Positions 36,557-45,323 of a stretch of DNA of 64,000 bases are shown piece after piece. Source of the DNA: Tellurirhabdus bombi (GTDB lineage Bacteria > Bacteroidota > Bacteroidia > Cytophagales > Spirosomataceae); the NCBI RefSeq assembly GCF_021484805.1, contig NZ_CP090557.1, positions 2,120,001-2,184,000 of the forward strand, given 5' to 3'. Position numbers and translations under genes: made by a program. Each line of letters opens with the position of its first letter. Positions within the stretch are counted from its first letter, which is position 1. The notes below the pieces were generated by a model. That model made no database searches. It was not told the DNA's origin and saw only the letters and a program-made list of their open reading frames with translations.

Positions 36557-37939
36557 TTACATGCCGTATTTTTCCAGTCGCCGGTAGAGTGCCTGACGCG
36601 ATAGCCCCAGTTCCCGGGCAATCTCCGTGATGTTACCGTGGTGCTTCTGCATGGCCTGTTGAATCATCTTTTTCTCCATATCATCCAGTTGCAACGCGTG
36701 CTGGTGCGGCATTTCCTGCGTATTGGGAATACCACCAAAAGCCGGTGCTGATCCAAAGTAAAAATCACTGGGTTCCAGAATGTTGCCCTGTGCCAGAATA
36801 ACGGCCCGTTCAATAGCGTGTTGCAATTCCCGGACATTACCCGGCCAGCGGTACTGCTGCAACTGACGAATCAAGGCGGGGCTGATCGAAGTAACTTTCC
36901 GGTTGTATTGCTTGCGGTATTGTTTTAAAAAATGCTCGGCCAGAACGGCAATATCATCGAGTCGTTCGCGCAGGGGCGGAAGCTGAATCTCAATGGTATT
37001 GATGCGGTACAATAAATCCTGCCGGAAGGAGCGGTCGGCGACGCGTTCGTAAATGGGCGCGTTCGTCGCGCAGATCAACCGCACGTCAATGGGTTTGGGT
37101 TTGTTGGAACCGAGGCGCGTCACCTGCCGCTGTTGCAAAACGGTGAGCAGCCGGGCCTGTTGGGGAAGCGTGATATTGCCGATTTCGTCCAGAAAGATGG
37201 TGCCTCCCTGGGCTTCTTCAAACCGTCCGCCGCGGTCTTCGCGGGCATCGGTAAACGCTCCTTTGACGTGACCGAAAATTTCGCTCTCGAACAGCGTTTC
37301 GCTCAGGGCACCCAAATCGACGCTGACGTAGGGCTTGTCGCGGCGGTGCGAACGCTGGTGCACGGCCCGGGCTACCAGGTCTTTTCCCGTTCCGTTTTCG
37401 CCCAGAATCAGGACGTTGGCGTCGGTTTCGGCCACGCGTTCGATGGTGTCAAAAACCTGCCGCATGGCGGGCGAACTGCCGATTAACAGGGAATTAGGCA
37501 TCGCTGCCGTCGTTTTATCGCGTCCGTTTTTGCTATCGCCGGCTTCACTTCCTTTGCCTTTCCCCTTGGCCGACAACGCCGCTTCGATGGTTGCCAGTAG
37601 CTTGTCATTTTCCCAGGGTTTAAGCACAAAATCAGCCGCCCCAACTTTAATGGCGCGAACCGCCATGCCCACATCGCCATAGGCCGTGATGAGAATGACC
37701 GCCGCTTGCGGATCAATATCCAGAATGCGGTCGAGCCACAGGAAGCCTTCGCGGCCACTGCTGACATCGCGCTGGAAGTTCATGTCCAGCAAAATAACAT
37801 CGTAGGCTCCGTTGGTTACCAGAAAAGGAATACGCTCGGGGTTTTTCTCAATGTCAACCGGCCCGAAATGGCGTTTTAGCAGCAATTTAGCTGCACTCAG
37901 GACGTCAACGTCGTCGTCAATAATCAGTATCTTGGGCAT
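36557..37939 (-). CDS. NtrC-type sigma-54-dependent response regulator
   Basis: A 460-residue regulator from the MPKILIIDDD start (16 further codons upstream are open but lack family character). The receiver is at 1-120 (Asp52 in LLDMNFQ, Lys107 in LKPWE). The AAA+ domain is at 150-340 with Walker A GENGTGK (180-186), the sigma-54-contact loop GAFTDA (227-232, canonical GAFTGA), and Walker B FLDE (249-252). A Fis-type helix-turn-helix closes it (437-457, ITEIARELGLSRQALYRRL). It is divergent from the adaptor-ATPase-permease cluster; dyads and a -24 element in the shared region mark that cluster as its likely target. Confidence 0.95.
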   Translation of the reverse strand: MPKILIIDDDVDVLSAAKLLLKRHFGPVDIEKNPERIPFLVTNGAYDVILLDMNFQRDVSSGREGFLWLDRILDIDPQAAVILITAYGDVGMAVRAIKVGAADFVLKPWENDKLLATIEAALSAKGKGKGSEAGDSKNGRDKTTAAMPNSLLIGSSPAMRQVFDTIERVAETDANVLILGENGTGKDLVARAVHQRSHRRDKPYVSVDLGALSETLFESEIFGHVKGAFTDAREDRGGRFEEAQGGTIFLDEIGNITLPQQARLLTVLQQRQVTRLGSNKPKPIDVRLICATNAPIYERVADRSFRQDLLYRINTIEIQLPPLRERLDDIAVLAEHFLKQYRKQYNRKVTSISPALIRQLQQYRWPGNVRELQHAIERAVILAQGNILEPSDFYFGSAPAFGGIPNTQEMPHQHALQLDDMEKKMIQQAMQKHHGNITEIARELGLSRQALYRRLEKYGM

Positions 37940-38080
37940 AATAGACCGCATGGCATTTCCGCCGTACCAGTTAAAAGTACACAGCATCCGGGCTGTGTTA
38001 TTCGTAAAGATGCAAAAGTTGTACCTGAAAAGGTGTCTGATTCATTCTCAAACGCTTGCAAAATAGTACATTTTTAGCCG

Positions 38081-38118
38081 TGTCCGTTTTCGGACGAGAT
38101 TTTGTCCAGATGCGGACA
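38081..38118 (+). promoter_or_regulatory. Tandem dyads, candidate enhancer of the first export operon
   Basis: TGTCCGTTTTCGGACG (38081-38096) and TGTCCAGATGCGGACA (38103-38118) each fit TGTCCG-N4-CGGACA with one mismatch. Their start points are 22 bp apart, two helical turns, 55-90 bp upstream of a TGGCAC element, which is the usual place of an NtrC-type enhancer. Confidence 0.65.
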
Positions 38119-38172
38119 GAAAGTAGGCTTATTTTTTATGTAATCAGCTAATAATCAGGTATGAATAATTAA

Positions 38173-38188
38173 TGGCACATCAATTGGC
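38173..38188 (+). promoter_or_regulatory. Candidate sigma-54 promoter of the adaptor operon
   Basis: TGGCAC (38173-38178), five bases, then TTGG where TTGC is expected. The -24 half is perfect and the -12 half has one mismatch. It lies 40 bp before the adaptor ATG. Confidence 0.5.
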
Positions 38189-38227
38189 ATTACTGGACAT
38201 ATACGATTACAATTGCTTTAGTAGAAT

Positions 38228-39475
38228 ATGGATCGCGTCATACCTAAAAAATTCTGGACAAATCAACGCTTAGCACTGGCCGCAGGCGGCGTATTAGTGA
38301 TTTCGATGCTGGTGTACAACTTCATGTTAGCTGATCACCGCTCCAAACTGAATGTCGAAAAAGATAAAATTACCATATCCAACGTATCAACCGGCGCCTT
38401 TGAAGAATTTATTGTTGTCACCGGGGTTGTGCAACCGCTAAAAACCATTCGCCTGGATGCCATTGCGGGTGGTTACGTAACGGAAAAGTTGGTAGAAGGG
38501 GGCGGCATGGTGAAAGCCGGTGATGTGTTGCTTCGTCTGGAAAATCAGAACCTGCGTCTGAGCTTCCTGCAATCGGAAACCGAAGCCAACCGACTCGTCA
38601 ACGACTTACAGAATACCCGCCAGCGTCTGCGCGTTGAGCGTTACTCGCAACGCAAAGCATTGTCGGATCTGGATTTCCAACTCGATCAGGCTAAAGATAC
38701 CTGGCAACGGCAGGAGAAACTGTTCAAGGAAAAAGTAATTCCGGAGCAGGATTACCTGAAAGCCAAACGTGACTACGAGAAACTGGTCGAGCAGCGCAAA
38801 ATTGAAGCGGAATCGCAGAAATACCAGGAAGAAAATTCTCAGATTCAGATTCGTCAGCTCGAGCAAACGCTGGCTCAGACGCAGAAAAACGTAGCGCTCT
38901 GGCAGCAAACACTAAACAACCTGGTGGTAAAAGCGCCGGTATCGGGCCAGCTTTCAACGGTGGATGTGGAGGTAGGATCGAACATTAGCCAAGGGCAAAA
39001 CATTGGTCAGATTGATGATTTGGACGGTTTTAAAATGCGCGTTGGCATCGATGAACACTACATCAGCCGTATTTTTGCCGGTCTGGGTGGCTCGTTTGAG
39101 TTCAACGGTAAAAACCATAAACTCCAGATTACGCGGGTTTATCCAGAGGTAAAAAACGGCCGCTTTGAAGTAGATATGATTTTCTCGGACGGTACGCCAA
39201 CGGGTATCAAACGCGGCCAGTCGTCACCCATCCGGTTGGAACTGGGCAAGGCCGCTCAGGCTACGCTTCTGCCCGTCGGTGGTTTCTTCTCGGATACGGG
39301 CGGCAACTGGGTGTACGTCATTGAGCCATCGGGCAAACGGGCGGCGAAACGAAGCATTACACTGGGCCGTAAAAACCCGGAATTCTTCGAAGTGCTCGAA
39401 GGCTTGAAGCCAGGTGATCAGGTAATTACCAGCTCGTACGAGAATTTCGGTGACAATGAAGTATTGGAGTTTTAA
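38228..39475 (+). CDS. Periplasmic adaptor (HlyD/MacA-type membrane fusion protein)
   Basis: A 415-residue adaptor anchored by one N-terminal helix (about 14-34). The first lipoyl half lies at about 60-95 ([26 protein letters not shown]), followed by a long coiled-coil hairpin (about 97-225) rich in Q, E and R ([21 protein letters not shown], positions about 198-218). The second lipoyl half has [26 protein letters not shown], and the beta-barrel and membrane-proximal domains follow. It should link an inner-membrane ABC permease to an outer-membrane channel. It is the first gene of the operon, 12 bp before the ATPase gene, under the putative sigma-54 promoter. Confidence 0.93.
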   Translation: MDRVIPKKFWTNQRLALAAGGVLVISMLVYNFMLADHRSKLNVEKDKITISNVSTGAFEEFIVVTGVVQPLKTIRLDAIAGGYVTEKLVEGGGMVKAGDVLLRLENQNLRLSFLQSETEANRLVNDLQNTRQRLRVERYSQRKALSDLDFQLDQAKDTWQRQEKLFKEKVIPEQDYLKAKRDYEKLVEQRKIEAESQKYQEENSQIQIRQLEQTLAQTQKNVALWQQTLNNLVVKAPVSGQLSTVDVEVGSNISQGQNIGQIDDLDGFKMRVGIDEHYISRIFAGLGGSFEFNGKNHKLQITRVYPEVKNGRFEVDMIFSDGTPTGIKRGQSSPIRLELGKAAQATLLPVGGFFSDTGGNWVYVIEPSGKRAAKRSITLGRKNPEFFEVLEGLKPGDQVITSSYENFGDNEVLEF

Positions 39476-39487
39476 CCACATAAATCA

Positions 39488-40165
<678 letters not shown>

Positions 40166-40196
40166 AAGCCGCGCAACATAGTGGCAATCAGGAATT

Positions 40197-40372
40197 ATGA
40201 AAAAGCTATTCACCATTCTGCTGTTAGGAACGAGCCTGTCTGCTTCGGCAATCGGGCATCCTTACAACCTATTTACAGCGCACCAAAAAGCCAAGCGTCT
40301 GACACCGAGCAGCAAGCCCTTGGCCTGCCAGCAAATGGTTCAAAAGCGCTCTGCCCTAGCGTGTGCGTTTAG
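40197..40372 (+). pseudogene. Frameshifted relic of the cluster's small secreted protein family
   Basis: The frame from ATG 40197 starts MKKLFTILLLGTSLSASA, nearly the same signal peptide as the secreted proteins at 47696 and 63361, and can run to 40397 (66 codons). At CCG (40305-40307) the family would read TPEQ; here one base seems lost, giving TPSS. Shifting frame at 40307 recovers EQQALGLPANGSKAL, alignable to the LGLSNQSKAQ of the 63361 protein, before a TAG at 40372. The rest of the family domain is missing. A genuine short secreted peptide cannot be excluded. Confidence 0.45.
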
Positions 40373-40420
40373 CTGGATAACAACAGCAAAGTCGTAGTGA
40401 ATAGCTTAATCCCCTGAATT

Positions 40421-42850
40421 ATGTTGCGCAATTACTTTAAAATTGCTTTCCGCAACCTGTGGAAGCATAAGACGTTCGCTCTAGTTAACGTAATAGGCAT
40501 GTCGGTAGCTTTTACAAGCTGCCTTTTGCTGTTTCTAACGGCTTACCACGAACTGTCGTTTGATAATTTTCATACGAACAAAGAGCACCTTTACGGCCTT
40601 TACCAGCAATCCGGTAAGACGGACAAGAGTGGCATGATGGCGACACCGCTCACGCCCGCTCTCAAGAAAGAATTCCCGAAAGAGATGGCTCATATTTCTC
40701 GGGTAATGAGCGCGGGAAGCGGCATTCGTCTGGGAGACAAGGAGTTTAGCAAAATGGTCCGTTTTGTGGATGCTGATTACCTGAGCATGTTCACCTTCCC
40801 GACGATCAAAGGGGCTGGTGCCAAAACGGCGTTAAAAGACCTCAATGACGTGGTGATTAGCCAGGATGCGGCCCAGGATTTATTTGGCGCTGCGGAAGCG
40901 GTAGGAAAAACCGTGTTGTTACGCATTAACGAGAACTGGCAACCTTTTGTGGTTTCTGCCGTTGTGACCGATTTCCCGGCGAACTCCAGTCTGATGTTTG
41001 ATGTCCTGGCGCGTTTTGAAACCAATCCGAGTTATACGCAGGACAAAGACCGGTGGGGGCAAAACAACCACGTTGTCTATGTTCAGCTAGCGGATGGCGT
41101 TGAGAAAACGCAGGCTGAGTCCATGATGCGTTCTTTCTACAAAAAATATTTTTCGGGTACTCTCCAGAACCTGAAACGGGACGGTGGCCAGCCCGACGAA
41201 AATGGTGATTTGGCCAGTCTTCGACTACTGCCCCTGTCCGAAGTTCACTTTAATACTGATTTGGGCGGTGCGGACGCTCCGGCTGTTAAGCGTTCTTATC
41301 CGTACGTGCTGCTCGTTATTGCCGGATTTATTGTCCTGATCGCCTGCATCAACTTCGTCAATCTGTCTACGGCCCGGTCGCTGACGCGTTCGCGGGAGGT
41401 AGGAATGCGTAAAGTACTGGGGGCTTTGAAAAGCCAACTGGTTCTTCAGTTTTGGGGCGAAGCGCTGATTATCTGCGCTCTGGCCTTGCTGCTGGGCAGT
41501 TTAATTACTTTTGCGGTTCTGCCGGAATACAAGAAACTTTTTAACAGTTCGACTTCGCTGACGTACTTCCAGAACCCGACGGTTATCCTGATTTTACTGT
41601 CTGTCTTCCTGTTTATTACCTTGTTTGCGGGCGGCTATCCAGCCTGGTTCATGGCCCGTTTCAATACCATTCAGGTGCTGAAAGGCAAAGTTTCTTTAGG
41701 CCGGACCGGCGTACTGCGGAACGTGCTGCTGGTGGTGCAGTTTGGCATTGCTACGCTGCTAATGATCTGTACCTTAATTGCCTGGCAACAGATTACTTTC
41801 TTACGAAATCAACCTTTGGGCTACAACGAAAACCAGGTGGTTAGTATTCCGGTAGGCTTCGGAGGCAGCAACAACGGGCGGCAGGTTCTGAAACTTTTGC
41901 GGGATCGCCTGGAACAGCAGCCCCAAATTCTGAGCGTAAGTGGCTCCTACAAAAATTTTGGTCGTGGTCTGGATGGTTCGTCCATGACGTCCATTATGGG
42001 CTTTGACTATAAAAACCGTTCGGTCAGCACGCACTGGCAGATCGTGGATTACGATTACCTGAAAACACTGGACTTGAAATTGGTAGCCGGCCGGGATTTC
42101 TCGCGAGCCTACGCTACGGACACAACCACCAATGTGATTATCAACGAAACCATGGCCAAGAGTCTGGGCGAGAAAAATCCGATTGGGGTAACCTTTATGG
42201 CCGATTCGGCGCAGGGTATGTTGCAGGTCGTGGGCGTCGTGAAAGATTACCACCACGAATCGCTGAAGCAGAAAATTCAGCCCAATACGCTCATCATGGA
42301 TCAGAAATGGCCCTTGTTTTACATTCTGGTCAAAATCGCCCCGAACAACATACCCGCTACAATGGCGGTCCTGAAAAAGGAGTGGGAAACCGTGGTGCCC
42401 AACTCAGAATTCAAGGGTAGCTTCCTGGACGAAAATGCGAACCGCCAGTACCGTAACGAAGAGAAATTATCCAAGCTATTTATCAGTGCTGCCGTGCTGG
42501 CAATCGTGCTATCGTGCATGGGCTTGTTCGCCATTGCGGTGATGGTGATGGCGCAGCGAACCAAAGAAATTGGTGTCCGGAAAGTGCTGGGCGCTTCGGT
42601 GGCCAGCATTGTGACTTTGCTCTCGAAAGACTTCCTCAAACTGGTACTGGTCGGGATTGTGATTGCGAGTCCGCTGGCCTGGTATACCATGAATGAATGG
42701 TTAAAAGAATACGCCTATAAAATTGACATCGAATGGTGGATTTTCGCGTTGGCAGGTCTTTTAGCGGTGGGAATTGCCTTCCTGACGGTTAGTTTCCAGT
42801 CGATAAAGGCAGCCTTGCGCAATCCGGTGCGCGCCTTGCGCTCTGAGTAA
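40421..42850 (+). CDS. FtsX/MacB-like ABC permease 1 of 9
   Basis: An 809-residue permease with the layout shared by all nine: helix 1 (about 18-42), a large periplasmic MacB_PCD domain (45-290), helices 2-4 (296-318, 340-368, 387-410), helix 5 (430-452), a second periplasmic domain (455-680), and helices 6-8 (685-712, 738-762, 772-795). Two coupling-helix motifs face the cytosol: SREVGMRKVLGA near 325 and TKEIGVRKVLGAS near 715. The C-terminus is NPVRALRSE, the most divergent tail but one of the set. It starts 256 bp after the ATPase gene, with only a relic between. Confidence 0.93.
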   Translation: MLRNYFKIAFRNLWKHKTFALVNVIGMSVAFTSCLLLFLTAYHELSFDNFHTNKEHLYGLYQQSGKTDKSGMMATPLTPALKKEFPKEMAHISRVMSAGSGIRLGDKEFSKMVRFVDADYLSMFTFPTIKGAGAKTALKDLNDVVISQDAAQDLFGAAEAVGKTVLLRINENWQPFVVSAVVTDFPANSSLMFDVLARFETNPSYTQDKDRWGQNNHVVYVQLADGVEKTQAESMMRSFYKKYFSGTLQNLKRDGGQPDENGDLASLRLLPLSEVHFNTDLGGADAPAVKRSYPYVLLVIAGFIVLIACINFVNLSTARSLTRSREVGMRKVLGALKSQLVLQFWGEALIICALALLLGSLITFAVLPEYKKLFNSSTSLTYFQNPTVILILLSVFLFITLFAGGYPAWFMARFNTIQVLKGKVSLGRTGVLRNVLLVVQFGIATLLMICTLIAWQQITFLRNQPLGYNENQVVSIPVGFGGSNNGRQVLKLLRDRLEQQPQILSVSGSYKNFGRGLDGSSMTSIMGFDYKNRSVSTHWQIVDYDYLKTLDLKLVAGRDFSRAYATDTTTNVIINETMAKSLGEKNPIGVTFMADSAQGMLQVVGVVKDYHHESLKQKIQPNTLIMDQKWPLFYILVKIAPNNIPATMAVLKKEWETVVPNSEFKGSFLDENANRQYRNEEKLSKLFISAAVLAIVLSCMGLFAIAVMVMAQRTKEIGVRKVLGASVASIVTLLSKDFLKLVLVGIVIASPLAWYTMNEWLKEYAYKIDIEWWIFALAGLLAVGIAFLTVSFQSIKAALRNPVRALRSE

Positions 42851-42885
42851 GAGAAAATGTTCATAAAGACTTCATTTAGAAGAAT

Positions 42886-45288
42886 ATGCTACAAAATTAT
42901 TTCAAGATTACGTTTCGCAATCTGTGGCGAAATAAGGCTTTTTCGCTGATTAATATCTTTGGTTTGGCCGTTGGCATCGCTTCGTGTCTGCTGTTGACAA
43001 TGTATCTCTCTCACGAGCTGAGTTACGACGATTTTCAGCAAAAGGCCGACCGGATTGTGCGGGTGACGATGGAATACAGCATGGAGGGGCAGGTTGACAA
43101 GGCGCCGGTTACGGGGACAAAAGTAGTGCCCGAGTTTGGTCGGCAATTTCCCGAAGTAGAATCCGGTGTTCGGTTGATGGGTAGCCAGGCGGTTGTCCGT
43201 TACGGCGACCATCAGTTCAGCGAAAAACGACTTGTTTTTGCCGACTCGGCCTTGTTTACCATATTTTCATTTCCGCTGTTAAAAGGCGTGTCCGAGAAAG
43301 CCCTTGCTGGCCCTAATCTGGTTGTGTTGTCGCAGTCCACTGCCGCGAAATATTTCGGGAATGAGGAAGCGGTTGGTAAAGTTGTACGCATCAATTCGGG
43401 TGGGGGAGAAAAAGAATATACAGTAACGGGAATCGTGGCCGACTGCCCAGCTAATTCGCAGATTAAATACGATTTACTGGCTTCGTTTACGACCTTGAAA
43501 GCGGCGAAAACAGAAATATGGTGGTCAGCCAATTACGCCTCGTATTTGTTACTGCGGAGTCCGGAAGCGATTGCTCCGCTACAGGCCAAAATTCCGGAAT
43601 TTATGAAAAAGCAATTTGGGCCGGATGGTTTATCAGGGGGTAATTACCTGACGTACAATCTGGAACCACTTCGGTCCGTGCACCTGCATTCGGAAGTAGA
43701 AGGAAATTTCGAACCCAACGGCGATTTAACGTACATCTATATTTTTGCCTCCATTGCGGTTCTAATTCTGCTCATTGCCTGCGTCAACTACATCAATCTG
43801 GCCACCTCGCGGGCGGTGGAACGCGCGCAGGAAGTGGGCGTACGGAAAGTAATGGGGGCTTTGCAGGGGCAGTTGTTTGGGCAGTTTATTGGGGAATCCA
43901 TTATTGTTACCTTCTCTGCCTTGATTCTGGGGCTTCTACTAGGTTTTTTAACCTTGCCTTTATTCAATGAATTGTCGGATCGGCAATTTTCGTTTGGCGT
44001 CTGGTTGCAGCCCCATAACCTGCTGATTTTAGTTGGTATTGGTTTGGTTGTCAGCTTGGTGGCAGGCGCATATCCAGCCTTGGTATTGGCGCGTTTTCAG
44101 CCCATTCGCGTCTTGAAGGGGCATCTGAAAGTATCCGGGGGCGCGCAGTTTCGCCGGGTACTGATTGTGTTTCAGTTTGCCATTACGGCGTTTCTGATCG
44201 TAAGTACCCTCATTGTCCGCAATCAGTTGGCTTACATTCAGAATAAAAAGCTGGGGTATAACAAAGACCAGGTGTTGGTACTGCCCGCCGACCGACAGGT
44301 GAACGAGAAAATCCGGGCGCTTAAATCCGAGTTCAAGCAAAGTGCTGATGTTCAGGAAGTGAGTATGGCCTACGAAACGCCAACCTTTATTCAGGGCGGG
44401 TATTCCATGCGCCGGTCCGATATGCCGGACGGAAAAGAAAAAATGGTGACGGCTATCCCGGTTGATGAGGATTTTGCGAAAACACTGGACCTGCGCATTC
44501 TGGCCGGTCGGGATCTGACGCCAACGGATATGGCCCGGGCGTCGACGCCCGGAGATAGTTCGAACTATTACCATTTTATTCTCAATGAATCAGCGGCCAA
44601 AGAATTAGGCTGGTCGCCGCAAGAAGCCATCGGACAGAAAATGGACATGGGAAGTGGCCGCCCCGGCGAAGTGAAAGCGGTGGTGGCAGATTTCCATTTT
44701 TCGTCCATGAAGCAAAAAATAGGACCACTGGTTATTTTCCCGGAGCGCGGCTGGAATGTCGTTTTGGTGAAAGTATCGGGCAACCAACTGCCAAAAACGA
44801 TCCAGTTTCTGGAAAGCAAATGGCGGACGCTGGTGCCGGATCGGCCTTTTGAGTATGAATTTTTAAGCGACGAATTTAACAAGTTATACGCCGTCGAAAC
44901 CCGGACAGGTCAGATATTCAGTGTGTTTGCTTTCCTATCTATTTTTCTGGGCTGTTTAGGATTGTTTGGGTTGTCGGCCTACACGACTGTGCAGCGGACC
45001 AAGGAAATTGGCATTCGGAAAGTGTTGGGCGCTTCGGTTCCGAGCATTGTTTTGCTGCTTTCGCGGGATTTTCTGAAGCTGGTTTTGATTTCGATCCTGC
45101 TTGCTTCGCCGCTGGCCTGGTACGCCATGAATAGCTGGTTGCAGGATTTTGCGTATCGCATTGAGGTAGAGTGGTGGATTTTTGTGCTAGCCGCCCTGAT
45201 TGCCGTTGCCATCGCCTTCCTGACGGTTAGTTTTCAAAGCGTCAAAGCCGCGTTGATGAATCCAGTGAAGAGTTTGAAAACGGAATAA
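42886..45288 (+). CDS. FtsX/MacB-like ABC permease 2 of 9
   Basis: An 800-residue paralogue, 35 bp after permease 1. Coupling motifs are AQEVGVRKVMGA near residue 315 and TKEIGIRKVLGAS near 706; the tail is NPVKSLKTE. The periplasmic domains are much less conserved than the helices and coupling loops, as expected if they set substrate choice. Near its 3' end it shares an exact 45-bp stretch with permease 5 (45135-45179 and 52961-53005), and over the second coupling helix an exact 33-bp stretch with permease 6, signs of recent duplication or gene conversion. Confidence 0.93.
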   Translation: MLQNYFKITFRNLWRNKAFSLINIFGLAVGIASCLLLTMYLSHELSYDDFQQKADRIVRVTMEYSMEGQVDKAPVTGTKVVPEFGRQFPEVESGVRLMGSQAVVRYGDHQFSEKRLVFADSALFTIFSFPLLKGVSEKALAGPNLVVLSQSTAAKYFGNEEAVGKVVRINSGGGEKEYTVTGIVADCPANSQIKYDLLASFTTLKAAKTEIWWSANYASYLLLRSPEAIAPLQAKIPEFMKKQFGPDGLSGGNYLTYNLEPLRSVHLHSEVEGNFEPNGDLTYIYIFASIAVLILLIACVNYINLATSRAVERAQEVGVRKVMGALQGQLFGQFIGESIIVTFSALILGLLLGFLTLPLFNELSDRQFSFGVWLQPHNLLILVGIGLVVSLVAGAYPALVLARFQPIRVLKGHLKVSGGAQFRRVLIVFQFAITAFLIVSTLIVRNQLAYIQNKKLGYNKDQVLVLPADRQVNEKIRALKSEFKQSADVQEVSMAYETPTFIQGGYSMRRSDMPDGKEKMVTAIPVDEDFAKTLDLRILAGRDLTPTDMARASTPGDSSNYYHFILNESAAKELGWSPQEAIGQKMDMGSGRPGEVKAVVADFHFSSMKQKIGPLVIFPERGWNVVLVKVSGNQLPKTIQFLESKWRTLVPDRPFEYEFLSDEFNKLYAVETRTGQIFSVFAFLSIFLGCLGLFGLSAYTTVQRTKEIGIRKVLGASVPSIVLLLSRDFLKLVLISILLASPLAWYAMNSWLQDFAYRIEVEWWIFVLAALIAVAIAFLTVSFQSVKAALMNPVKSLKTE
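44991..45023 (+). repeat. 33-bp exact repeat between permeases 2 and 6
   Basis: The DNA coding for the second coupling helix (QRTKEIGIRK) is identical at 44991-45023 and 55741-55773, although flanking codons differ. Confidence 0.85.
45135..45179 (+). repeat. 45-bp exact repeat between permeases 2 and 5
   Basis: The coding sequence for the LQDFAYRIEVEWW segment between helices 7 and 8 is identical at 45135-45179 and 52961-53005. The genes are much less similar elsewhere. Confidence 0.85.
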
Positions 45289-45323
45289 TCAATGCCTGAT
45301 AGGGCTTAAATCTTTCTTATCTG

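Larger units (their letters stand above)
37940..38227. other. 288-bp divergent control region of the export cluster
   Basis: This lies between the NtrC-type gene and the adaptor gene. It holds two dyads and a TGGCAC element (listed separately). No sigma-A-type promoter for the regulator gene was recognised. Confidence 0.6.

Noticed and set aside
40181-40372. 63-codon ORF overlapping the relic at 40197
   Set aside because: Its N-terminal half has no signal peptide or family similarity; only the part after 40307 matters, as the shifted frame of the relic.
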